A DNA stretch of 64,000 nucleotides from Bugula neritina (lineage: Eukaryota; Bryozoa; Gymnolaemata; Cheilostomatida; Bugulidae), in assembly GCA_964035545.1 (NCBI GenBank), contig OZ037768.1, forward strand, positions 20,582,700-20,646,699, read 5' to 3'. A program made the position numbers and the translations under genes. The number at the start of each line of letters is the position of its first letter. Positions within the stretch are counted from its first letter, which is position 1. Shown one piece after another: positions 1 through 11,073 of the stretch. Below the pieces are notes generated by a model. It ran no database searches. It was not told the origin of the DNA and worked only from the letters and a program-made list of their open reading frames with translations.

Positions 1-764
1 CTATCAAGAGACTAGAGTCATCAACAGACGGCTTCCCTCAGTCGTTTAGGGTCAGAGCTAAAAACATTGTGCTGGCTACTGGTACGAGTGACATTCCAAA
101 TGTCCTGGGGGTTCCGGGAGAAGATCTCAAGTTTATCAGACACGGTGTGTCAAAAGTCAGTGCCGCACTGCAGCACATTGACAATGAGACCAGATGCAAC
201 CCAGTGCTGGTCATAGGGGCGGGTCTTAGTGCTGCAGACGCCATATTAACTGCTCGAAAAAGTAACTGCAATGTAGTCCACGTGTTTAGAGAGACGCCCT
301 GTGGTAACCCCGCTCAAATGCTGAAGAGTCTACCTCGGGCTATATATCCCGAGTACGTTATGATGTATGAGCTGATGTGTGGCGATGTAACAGTCGACTG
401 GTACAAACCGTACCCTCAGTATGCGGTGAAGGCTTTCATTGACAAAAATAGAGTTAGATTAGAGAGTTTGCAAGGGCGGAGTGAGATCATTGACGTTTCA
501 TTGGCTCTCGTTCAGATAGGGTCTAATGCTGATCTCTCCTTCATGCCTTCTCAAGGCACTAACCTCGGCGTTGTGCCTGGTATGAAGATTGAAGTCAAGC
601 ATAACGTAGTTGATGTGGACCCTTTCACCAGCGAATCTGTCATTGAGAAGGGACTCTATGCCATGGGCCCGCTTATTGGGGACAACTTTGTCAGATTTCT
701 CAAAGGTGGTGCTATGGCCATCACGCAACATATTCAGATGAAGAATGGAGTAATTAATATGTAG
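1..764 (+). CDS. OSGIN-like FAD-dependent oxidoreductase, 3' end (5' partial)
   Basis: The reading frame is open from base 3 to the TAG at 762-764, so this is the last coding exon of a gene starting upstream of the window. The segment contains A-T-G-T around base 78 (end of a flavoprotein monooxygenase dinucleotide domain) and a second Rossmann glycine motif, V-I-G-A-G-L-S-A-A-D, near bases 208-237. Near the end it carries G-P-L-I-G-D-N-F-V-R-F-L-K-G-G, which closely resembles the C-terminus of oxidative stress induced growth inhibitors OSGIN1/OSGIN2. These are FAD/NAD(P)H-binding proteins linked to oxidative stress, growth control and possibly mitochondria. The length after the glycine motif fits the family. 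Family assignment is strong; which OSGIN paralogue it represents cannot be decided. Confidence 0.85.
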   Translation, partial: IKRLESSTDGFPQSFRVRAKNIVLATGTSDIPNVLGVPGEDLKFIRHGVSKVSAALQHIDNETRCNPVLVIGAGLSAADAILTARKSNCNVVHVFRETPCGNPAQMLKSLPRAIYPEYVMMYELMCGDVTVDWYKPYPQYAVKAFIDKNRVRLESLQGRSEIIDVSLALVQIGSNADLSFMPSQGTNLGVVPGMKIEVKHNVVDVDPFTSESVIEKGLYAMGPLIGDNFVRFLKGGAMAITQHIQMKNGVINM

Positions 765-2455
765 CCTGCAGACTACCTGGTTGATATAGCTGGTCCCACA
801 AGTTGTTCATTTCCTTAGACAGTGTGTAACAGTAGGGCTCAAAGCTGCAACTTCTGCATGCTATGCTCTGTGCACTTCCGCTAGCATGAGGGGTTGTCTA
901 CTACTGCACCATCTCTACAGAATGCGTATACTAGTTTTTTTAGATATATGCATGCCATTGAAATCTAATTTCATGGCTTTATATTTTATGAAGTCATTTT
1001 ATTTCTACCAAAATGTTTTAGCATTTTAAAATCGCTGCTACCTCCTAAAAATTGTAATTTTACTACTATATTTTCATTACCATGATTTTTTCACATTTTC
1101 AATAATTTGTTGGGATCAAGCCAACTACAATAACACTTTTATAGTTATTAGAGTACATTTTGCTCTTCATAATCATATAATTTGTATATAGTATATATAT
1201 TGTTTTACTGTTGTACTTGATTTTGAGTATAAAACTAATGTAAATGCTAGGAAGGCAACACAGATATAAAAAGTGTCAACAAAAGCACCTTGTAGACACC
1301 TGCCTTAACTGTGAACATCTCACAAACAACCCACAGTTCCCTTGTTGCTACATTTTAGTTGTTTATTGTGATGACAACCCTCAACTGCTAAATTAGCTGC
1401 ACTATTTATAATATAACAACAATATAGTTATTCAATTAACAAACTGCGTGGACTTTGCCCCCTAAATGCATGTGGGTTTTGGATATATGAAAATAAAAAT
1501 GTTGAAAGTGTTAGAAGGCTATCATGTTTAAAAGGCATGAACATGAATAAATAACAAGCAGATTAATTTGTTGACATATTTATGATTAATGCCAAATGAG
1601 TACAGCTTTTCCATGGAACACATCCTGGATGTAATTGGAGACTAGACAGTTGATAAATTATATTGCAAAATTTCTTTGGATATCATAGTAAAGCTTGAAA
1701 CCTAAGCCCTCTAAACCAACCAAACTCAATACAAAGTTATGTTGGACACTTCTAATCTACTGCGTAACCATAAGATTGTAATTTTAATGTAGGCCTGTGA
1801 ACTGCCAGCTGTTTTTAAAAAAATGCATGTAAACAGAATGATAATCGGAAATGGGAAGACTATGCAACAAATTTATAGGCAAATTTAAGGATTTGGAAAA
1901 ATAATATTTTCATGTTAAAATTAAAAGCTGAAACATCTGCAGCTCAGTCAAACCGGTTTTCCAACTAAAAGTGTTTCAACAACTTAAATTAGGTCACCTC
2001 CAGCTTAGTGAAAGGTTGGCTTGTAACTACTGTGATATATTGCACTGTAATGTCTACACAAGTGTCAGAGTCCAGGATGTGCAGGATGAGGAGATAAGTG
2101 CGGGCATGTATCTCCAGGGTTGTACATTTCATAACCTCAGTTAACCTTTTTAGTTTGAAAACACAATACAGTTTGATACACACTGCTACCAAAAAATCAA
2201 TAAACCACCTACCAAATAAGCTTGAACTATAGTAACGCTGGTAGTGTGATAGTAAACAATACTACACTGGCATAGTGAATGTACACTGCAGTAACCATGG
2301 CAAGGAATTACATTCAACATCAAATTTATTTTAATAAAATCAAAGAATGACCAATTTAACACAAGAGTAAATAATTTACTAGACATTTGAACATGAACAT
2401 TGAGGTGGAGGGCAATAAAGTTCGTAAAGTTTATTTTACGCTGCCAGAGTGCCTT
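765..2455. other. Intergenic / 3' UTRs between convergent genes
   Basis: No supportable coding exon is seen. This AT-rich stretch holds the 3' UTR of the OSGIN-like gene, with possible AATAAA at about 1492, and the 3' end of the minus-strand kinase, with TTTATT at 2335-2340 reading AATAAA on the minus strand. Short ORFs here have no splice context or recognisable motif. Confidence 0.6.
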
Positions 2456-5400
2456 CTACGCTGTCTTATTCTTCTTATTGTAGAGGTCACGAACACTAGC
2501 TGGTAGCAGCCTGTCTATAGTCCCACCCTTGATCAGCTCCTTCTCCATTCTAATGATATCTTCAACTCCCTTAATGAGTAGTTGCATGAGCTCCACCTGG
2601 TCAGATATAACAGGCATGACATACTTTCGTATCACCTCACTTGACAGCAAACCAGGGTGTGGCAAGGTGTATAAATGCATGAATCACCGGCTTTCAATGC
2701 CTCAAATGCAATTCAATGCATTGAAATGGTATTTTATATTATATTAGCTGAAGGAGAAAAAGTACTTTCTTTATACTAAAAAATTGAGTACTTCATTGAC
2801 CATCCAACTACATAAGCCATCACCATCAGCTTACAGTATGACATACATTGCTAATGAAAAATGGCAGCTACTCCAACAATTACTCATTAAGCCACCATTG
2901 ACACGGTGATTTGATGCATTGAAAGTTAGTGAGTATATTAGGCACCTAATTAATTTGTTGAAACTCAATTTAGAGTTCAGTAGTTGCGAAGGACAACTCC
3001 TAATTTATTGAACACTACTCGTGCACCTCTCTATTGCTATAACTGCTAACATAGAGCTAAAAGTTGCATGATTTATAGTTTCAGTACACAGATAGAATTA
3101 ATCAGAGAAGAGTAAAGACAGAACAGTACAAACTTACATTCTATTAACAAAACAAATATCTACACAAATGTATGGCGCCTATCATACAAACATGTAACCA
3201 ATGTATGTGCCAGTTAAATGTGAAGCTCCGTACCTCGGATTTTCCTAACCGCTGAGAGTTAGAAATATCGTAGACATCGTCGACAACTGGTGAATCAGTT
3301 CCACCAGTACCTCTCTTCTGAAGATGCATGGCTTGTAGGAACAAATCAAATCTGGGATCCTGTATATAATATAGCATGTATTATAGCATACATCGTAGAA
3401 TATATTGTAGAATATATTATAGTGTAACATATTATAGCATATATTGCAGTATATATTGTATATATAAGTATATTATTATATACATTGTCATCATTACACA
3501 GCAATGCTACGTCCTTTAAATTCCAAACATAAAAGACTGTAAATCTATCAATAAACATAATATTTGATGACAAGGGAAATATTCTGACCAGAAAGACACC
3601 ACAAGAATGTGGTCCACCTTCAGCCTTAAAAACAAAAAACCAACTATAAGCCAATTTTCATATTCACACATACAAATTGTGTCACAAATAATCATTAGTA
3701 ATGAACATGGCAGATCATTTTGTCAGAAAATTGCGACGATTAGAAACCTTTACACCCAGTAGACGTGGCACAGTAAAATTAAGTAGCCTCAGCACCCAAC
3801 CTTTGACAGCATTGGTATCTTGATGTGCACACCGGCCCGCATTCCTGTGCCCAAGTCAGCAGGACTAGTGGCCATGTAACCGAGATGCTCGTTCCACATG
3901 AAATCCCATCCTTTCTTAGAGATCTCTTGCTGCAACTAATAAACATAGCAACACATATAGCTTATACATACAATATATATCTTCATAAGCAGAGGTAAGC
4001 TATGTACTGAGATTCATATAGAATATGTATTATAATTGTTAATTTTCATACAATTAGCCCAAATGGCCTCCTAACTATAAACTCATTCCTAACAGTGTTA
4101 TACAAAGGGGTACAGCTCACAACCATTACTATTCTGCAGTCGAGCTGGCATTATTAAAGTAGACAACTCCTACTCCAGTGCGAGTAAATTTACATGGGAA
4201 AACAACTTTTTGAATTTAGCCAATCATTTTACTAGTTGAACTGTTAATGAGACCAAAAATCCTAGAAAACTTGTATATTGTTTGTAGCATTATGTGTGTC
4301 ACCATATGCCAAGGAAGAACGCAAGTTACTGCTAAAAGCACACACCAAGTTCACTCCTTTACAGTAACGCATGAACGTCTGCGCAATATTGCCTCCTTTC
4401 TGCATGGAGATGATACGAGCGTGGTCTCTTTCATTGATCCAAACTAGAAAGTTTTTGGAGTCGTTTGCCCAGAGTCCCCTGGCATCTGGCCAATCACGAG
4501 TCATGCCAGCAGCTACATGTTGAGGCGCCGTTGGCTTGCCAAACATAAATCCTTCCTATGAGATACACACACAATACTACAGTTTACAGAGTGTAGTGTG
4601 CACAAGCAATAACAATGCTACTAACACAGTAAATATGTAGTGTGTGCACGTAATAGCAATGCTACCAACACAGCGGTAAGATAATTACGTACTTCAACCA
4701 ACTTCTGATGTTCTTCAGCAGCCATTTTCTTCAAAGGATAATATCGACCTTTGAACTCTCCATGAAGAGTGTTTAGAGCTTCAACAATGACTCGCTCGAC
4801 CTCTCTCCGCTCAGCTCTAGTACACGAAGGAGGAAGTCTCAGTCCGCGAATAGCTCTTCCAGTGCGCACTCGAGATGAGAGGACAAATCTACACAAAATG
4901 GAAAATGATTAGATTTATACATCTTACCATTCTAGTGCATTACACAGAGTCACATGACTACAGTCACATGACCATACAGTCAGTCACATGACTATACAGT
5001 ACAGTCACATGACTATACAGTACAGTCACATGATTATACAGTCAGTCGCATGATTATACAGTCAGTCACATGACTATACAGTCACATGACTATACAGTCA
5101 CACGATTATACAGTCACACCACTATACAGACATAGTCACATGACTATACAGTCACATGACTACACTACACAGTCACATCTTACTTGTCATCCAGGCAGCC
5201 CCCCTTCAACTTGGTATAGTCCATGTCTTTAATATGCTTGTCCCACGGCTTATAACCTTCATGTCTTTCATCGATAACTTTATCAAAAAACTCCGAGAAA
5301 ACCTAAACATACCAGAATGGAGGTAAATAGACCCAGTTTAATAAAATACTAGAAAATTGCACTCACTAAAACTCAATGTTAAATCAACAAGCGATGATAG

Positions 5401-6065
5401 AATAGCCTGTGTCACCTCATAAGATTCCTCGTCACCGGCTATACACCCGACTTCTTTGAAATGAGCATTTGATGGGTTGTCCACTCCTGGCTGTATGCAT
5501 TCGTCAAATGTGCAGCCGTGAGGAGTTGTCCTGCTGCGTAGCTTGTTGTACATCTACATCGTGTGTGATTAGTTACAGGATTTGTATGAGTTACGAAATT
5601 TAATGATTATCTTTGGGTTCAATGTTGGAATTAAACCATGATATGATAAATTTAATTAAAACTAAAGCCAAGGGTGACTCAATGATGATCTATTAAGTTT
5701 CAAAATTTTATTTAAAACATGTTCATCGAATTCAAATAAACTGAAAATGTTAATCAACAGTTCATATAAACAACACTGATACACAGATAGTATGTACATA
5801 AAAAATCTCGCCAGTATGTAAACATTACATAGTTTCTCGTAAATAAAGTACATATGTAAATAGGAAAGCTCACCTCTGGGGTCAGCACTTGGGCCATATA
5901 GTTGCGGTGTTGCAGTATGTCCGGGTAGTTGGACCCAGCTGGGAACTTATACTGATTGCTACACGTCACTCTGGCATGCACTGGTTCACCCCCCTTGTAC
6001 GCGGTGTACGCTACGCCCCCTGCTGCCAGTCCTATGGAACTGCAGACAGCTACCAACCTTGACAT
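2456..6065 (-). CDS. Mitochondrial-type creatine kinase homologue with altered substrate site
   Basis: Eight exons: complement(2456-2596, 3234-3359, 3801-3935, 4346-4555, 4693-4888, 5184-5302, 5416-5553, 5874-6065). They join in frame to 418 residues, the usual length of mitochondrial creatine kinase (MtCK). Residues 1 to about 35 look like a cleavable presequence, then Y-P-D-I-L-Q-H and L-T-P-E as in MtCK. Conserved family motifs: G-D-E-E-S-Y (104-109), [16 protein letters not shown] (235-242), [10 protein letters not shown] (313-322), L-Q-K-R-G-T-G-G (343-350), D-I-S-N. The nucleotide-binding arginines are present. The guanidino site is not: the N-E-E-D box reads N-E-R-D (Arg258), the reactive Cys of T-C-P-S is Ser309, the next Ser is Ala311, the specificity Val is Thr351 and the loop Ile is Phe96. 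MtCK normally transfers phosphate between ATP and creatine in the intermembrane space. Here the fold is clear, but activity and substrate are doubtful. Confidence 0.92.
2751..2952. repeat. Dispersed repeat, copy A
   Basis: A stretch in the last intron of the kinase gene resembles 8430-8690. Both share a near-identical block (gagta[c/g]ttcattgaccatc then caactacata) followed by collinear but diverged sequence (tcagc, atacattg, ctactc, aacaattact, aagccacca, gcattg). This indicates an interspersed element. Boundaries are approximate. Confidence 0.6.
3365..3480. repeat. AT-rich minisatellite-like tract
   Basis: Repeated variants of atagcatatattatag and gtagaatatatt lie in a kinase intron. The unit is about 12-15 bp and degenerate. 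It generates spurious minus-strand ORFs. Confidence 0.5.
4935..5180. repeat. Minisatellite with CACATGA core
   Basis: About a dozen copies of a 15-21 bp unit with core cagtcacatgactata fill the intron between kinase exons 3 and 4. The unit is variable (catgatt, catgacc, cacgatt variants). Each typical copy contains CACATG, an E-box-type hexamer, but no function is claimed. Confidence 0.85.
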
Positions 6066-7356
6066 CTTCTACAAGCAGCAGTACGGTATGATAAGTCTAC
6101 AGATGAACTAGTTTTGGTTTCGGAGTGAAAAAAATCCGCATTTTATCAAAATTGTACAAGTTTCGTCAAAAAATCATCAGCCTTGTTTAAAGAACCCTTT
6201 ACAAAGTATATTTTTATCTCTCATTCAAATAATTCTGCTCAATTATCTTAGACTATGTAAAACTTTCAAATCAGGAAGACCCCGGCATCTAATCGTTTAT
6301 ATTATTACTATAAAATTGAAAATAATTTGCTTATTATAAAACAGTTAGTATAAATACTACGGAACAACTGCTATTAGATGACCTAAGGCTAAATAATTCA
6401 TCTATACATAATAAAGTAGCTAAGAATTGCTAGTCCACAATACTCCATGTAACACTAGAAAGTACCAAACATTCACATGAAGTACAATATTTACTTGTGT
6501 ACTACACCAAATACTTGTGTATTACACCAAATACTTGTGTATTACACCAAATACTTGTGTATTACACCAAATACTTGTGTATTATATCAGATACTTGTGT
6601 GTTACACATATGAAGGAAAAATAAAATTATAAACTTACTGACATACTCATAGCTGCTACAACTGGTTAACGATTTTAATCAAATTAGCGAAAATATTCAA
6701 CAATGCTCTAAAACTTTTCCCCTCAGGAATGAAATAATAACAGCCAACAATGATACAGCATATATAATTCATCTTTAAAACATATCAAAAATTCTTAAAA
6801 TATTATTGCAGAACTAGGTTATAACAATTTTGACTTAAAGAAAATTTTACTAAAGCGTATTTGACTTTATATAAGAGGGAAAACAAAATTTAAAAAAAAA
6901 ATAATTTGGCAACTTGGAAAGATAAACTGGAAAGTACTATAACATAATATTAATAATGCACAGTACAATACCTGAATAGCTAGCTAGCTGTCCAATATAT
7001 AACAGTATCTGGTTGGAGGCACTACATCTGGCCCATAGCCTATAACACAATAATATACAAATATTAACAGTTTATTAAATGTAGACACTTTTCATGTTGT
7101 ATTTTCTACATGTAACACATTGCACTCTATAGTGCAAAACAATTAAAATCTAGTAAACATAAAAATATTCAAAGCCAACTGACATAATACTCAATTGGAG
7201 TGAAGCGAATGACAATAGTACTGTACAGAAGAGCAAACTACAACCCAGCAAACAAATCAGCTCCACTTTATAATGTCTAAACAGGGTAAGGTGTAAAGTT
7301 CAAACTACTTCATCAAGGGTCAGCTCAATACTAGACAGCATGTACAACTGTATAGT
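6066..7356. other. Intergenic: kinase 5' flank and RBM48 3' UTR
   Basis: No coding exon is recognised. An AG acceptor-like sequence just before the kinase start codon suggests a 5' UTR exon further upstream. TTTATT at 7071-7076 reads AATAAA on the minus strand and could polyadenylate RBM48. A short tandem repeat lies at 6490-6607. Confidence 0.5.
6490..6607. repeat. 20-bp tandem repeat
   Basis: Five to six near-identical copies of a unit close to cttgtgtattacaccaaata occur head to tail; the last copies diverge (tatcagata, gttacacata). Confidence 0.9.
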
Positions 7357-9882
7357 CTATGAATATGTAGGAAATCCCACCTCCTTAATTTTCCGTCTGA
7401 TATTAAGAGTTGTGTCATCCACCACATGCTGCTGATTTGTGGCTCTAATATCCTGCTCCACCTCCCTGGGCAGACGGGCGCCCTGCTCATCACCAAGTAC
7501 CACAGAGTCAGCCACAACTTTCTTATGTGCTGCGGCTGCTTCGGCAGCCATCACAGATGACAGCTGCCGAGGGACAAACCTTGGTCTGGAGTGCTGAGTA
7601 GGCGGCTGCACAGATCTAATAATAATCTCAGACATTGGCTTCAACTCGGGCTGTGAGTGAGATGTTGCCGGTTTACCATATCTATGTGAACTACTCGCTG
7701 CCTCTTGCAGTGTAGGACCAGTGGCAGCACTTGGTGCTGTTAGATGGTGCATAGTGCTATCAAACTTCTTCAGTTTGGCTGATGGACCATTAAAACTGGC
7801 TGATTGCCATGTGGCAGCATTAGTTGCATCATGCTGCCTCTTCCGAGCTAAACTCTTATGACTCACCCTCTCGTGTGTCAGCACTGAACTCAGCTCCACT
7901 GTATCTATGTTGTTCACATTGACGTGCTCCAACCCTACCAGGTTTGTTGGCTGCACCTCGGTGAACTCAAAGTTGGTATTAGTGTGTGACACACAGCGCT
8001 CTGGAACACCACTGTGATAGGGGTTAGGGAAAACTGATTGGTCTGGAAAACTACCGTGATAGGGGTTAGGGAAAGCTGATTGGTCAGTTACTGCAGGAAG
8101 AGCTGCCGTCTGTTGAATAGAAACAGCAGACGATGGTAGAGTGTGAGCTAGCCGAGATAGCCTTGGCTCTGGTCCAATCCTCGTACTGCTGTACACCCTC
8201 TCCCCCACAGGTAACTTGTGCTCCTGCTTATGCTCTGTTGACACTTTGAGCTTTTCTTCAGCTAAGAACAAATAATATCACTGATAATAAGAAAACTCTT
8301 AACAAAGGTGTCGGGAGTAAACAGCATATCGAAAGTGGTTATGAAGCTATGTGACTTTGATGCAGAGAAAGAGGCCTGTAGTCAAAGCATTGAAATAGGA
8401 ATGCCAAGGCTTTGGGTATTATCTCAACTGTGAGAAGAAAAAAGCCACCTTTTGACTGAAAAGGTAACATTTGAGTAGTTCATTGACCATCCAACTACAT
8501 AGTTCATTTGGTTCAACTGATCAGCTCACAGCAAGGCATATATTGATAACCAGGAACTGCAGTCTGAGTTTCTCAGCTACTCTAACAATTACTATCTCTA
8601 AAGCCACCAGTGCATAAATTTTCATCATCAAAAACCACTTTACAGTAGAACCAATGCATTGGAAGTTGGTGATACAAACTAGACACTGACCTAATTTCCT
8701 GCATTTTCTAGCTATTGTAATCCTTCTCTCCTGTAGCTTCAGTCTGGTTTCCTCTACCGTCTCGTACTCCGGGGCGTAACACACATGTAGAATACCGCCA
8801 AAAAACTCCAGCTCATCTAGTCTCCTCTTCGCTGTTCTAAAAAAAACAAATTTTGTTATAAAACATACAAAGTGTTCATCTGATGGACACGAAAAGCAAC
8901 TCATTTAAATATTTTCAACAAAGAAAAAAGAGAAACTGTAGAGTTTTATAGCCTCAGTATTTATCACAGAAAACTCTGCTCATACAAAATACAAATTCAT
9001 AATACATGAAATAATAAAATAACAATAAATGTTACTGCAGAAGTAAACACTTACTTCAAATAACTAAGCAATATTAAATGGTAAACCAATCTGCACAGAA
9101 GTATTTTTCAGAAACTCAATTTATACTTTGTCTGTTTCTGTCTGAACTTGAATTCATAGCAAAGAAGTAGCACGCAATGAAGAAGTACCTTGCAGAGTTT
9201 ATATTGTCATATTTAAGCAGGTAAGTGCTGGTGAAAGGCTCTGCAGGATAATCATCCAGCACTGAAAGAGCAGTTATAGTTCCATAGGCTGAGCAAGTAG
9301 CATGGAGTTCTTTAGTCAAGTCAAGCTGAGGAACTTGCAACAACAGCAGATATTGTGATTCATCACTCACAGAGTACACCTAAAACAAACACTCAGTCTG
9401 TGATCATGGCGTGACCCTTTTCCCTCACTCTTAGTAGTCAGTAGTGAGTAGTAGTAGTTAAACTAAAGCATGTTTAATTTTATACTTATAGTAGCAAGCC
9501 TATTTTAATTCAGTAATGAGTAATGACTAAGTCTAATGATAAGATTGAAACTGCCCTTTCAAACTAGTCATCAGGGGTAAGCTACCAAGACTATCACTAA
9601 GAGTAAGAGCTAAGAGTAAGAGCAAGGACTTTGAATGATCAATTAGACTCAGAGTGAGAGCCTCAGTCTGACTCTGAGTTGAACTTCATCTTCATACTTT
9701 AACCTTAAGGCAGATCTTAACACAGATTGCAAGAAAGTTCCACCTCAACTTGAGGTAATCTAAGACTTAGAGTTAGTCTTGAGTTCATCTTGTGATCTTA
9801 CTTTTACTGAAGTATACTTTCTGCCTTGCCGATATTTAGGACGATTTTCACAAACATCGAGTTTGATGTGGTGGGAAAACAT
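7357..9882 (-). CDS. RBM48: RNA-binding protein 48 (minor spliceosome factor)
   Basis: Four exons: complement(7357-8261, 8691-8836, 9189-9379, 9802-9882), joining in frame to about 440 residues. The start is the ATG at 9882-9880, giving M-F-S-H-H and K-Y-R-Q-G-R-K-Y, which matches the RBM48 N-terminus, too short for simple ORF calling. The RRM follows at about residues 28-110, with D-E-S-Q-Y-L-L, L-D-D-Y-P-A-E-P-F-T and the near-invariant F-F-G-G-I-L-H-V-C-Y-A-P-E-Y-E-T-V-E-E-T-R. The single large last exon encodes a low-complexity Ser/Pro/Ala-rich tail with no recognised domain. In other animals RBM48 pairs with ARMC7 and supports U12-type splicing by contacting U6atac. ARMC7 is not in this window. 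The tail is longer than in the human protein. Confidence 0.93.
8430..8690. repeat. Dispersed repeat, copy B
   Basis: Second copy of the element at 2751-2952, in the last RBM48 intron and running up to the exon end at 8691. Similarity is highest at 8473-8500 and patchy after that. It generates the misleading extension of the ORF downstream of the RRM exon. Confidence 0.6.
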
Positions 9883-11073
9883 TTTTGAACAAAAATAATT
9901 CTAACACTTCTTTTTAAAAACACTAGCTATAATCAAACTTAATATCAGTGCACCAAGCTCAATCCAGCGTGAAACTGAATGTGAAGGAATAATAAATTTA
10001 AATAACTTCAATAAGAAGAAAGATAAAGCTTTCTACTTGAACCGCTGCAATTAAAAGAAAAGCCCCCCCCGTGCTTCGTTGAAATATTTACGATTACTTG
10101 GAGAGGATCTTTCTACTCAGTCGTGTCGCATAAAGAAAATAACTCCGAAGCATATACTTTCAGCTAATGTATAACTACAAAGTAGTACCTGTATAATATG
10201 GCAAAAATAGATGCCTGTTTAAAATGTTGGCTATAGAATGACCTTATTATGAGAACAACTATAAATATAAAATTACCTTACCCATTTTATGTGCATATGG
10301 AATACATATTACAATTATAATTGAAAGTTGATGGCACAATGAGAAAAATCAATAGCAACACACTACTTTCCCCATTTTGACTCTGCCTATTTACCCGAAG
10401 TCATGCACTTACAAACTATGTACTAGGCATGCTTTAACTAATTTTATATTGGTAACTTCTTTAAAGATTTTAGTTAGCTAGTATTGTTTTAATCACAATG
10501 ATTTTTGGTATTTATTTCAATTAGAAAGATTTGACAAGACATATTGGTTTTACTTCACATTTCAAACCTGCAAATGATGCATTTTTTTATAATTTAAATT
10601 TACATTCTGCATTTTCCAAAAATGTAAGCACTTGAGATAACTGCAGAAATATTACATGATTATTGTCAAGTTGCAAATTTACATCTAGACTATAGCACGA
10701 ATACATTATAATATACAAAAAAGTTTGTTCAGTGAAAATTATTTAGCACATTGAACAAATTATAATGATAGTAAGATATAAATATAAGTTGAGATTTTAA
10801 TCCCACATCAAGGTATATTAAAACAATCAAATAGAAGAATCAACAACTAAAATACATAATAAACAACAAACAAGTAAAAAAATAAATAATATATGTTACA
10901 CATATTTATAAATATGTTGCATAAAAGAAAATCAAATCAAACTTCTACGACACTAGTGATATTTTAACGTGAGTTCAAAGTGCCAAGTCAAAGTAGTGTT
11001 ACGTTCGAGCAGCTACTACTGATAGTACTAGTGAGCCTAGCAAGGCCAATGATGTCTGTAACAAGTAATTCAT
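9883..11073. other. Intergenic: RBM48 promoter side and GPDH 3' UTR
   Basis: No coding exon is recognised. It is very AT-rich after about 10200. A C8 homopolymer lies near 10065. The 3' UTR of the minus-strand dehydrogenase should occupy the right-hand end. Confidence 0.5.

Noticed and set aside
3144-3654. Three overlapping minus ORFs
   Set aside because: Only 3234-3359 is a real exon of the kinase; the extensions run through AT-rich repeat and intron.
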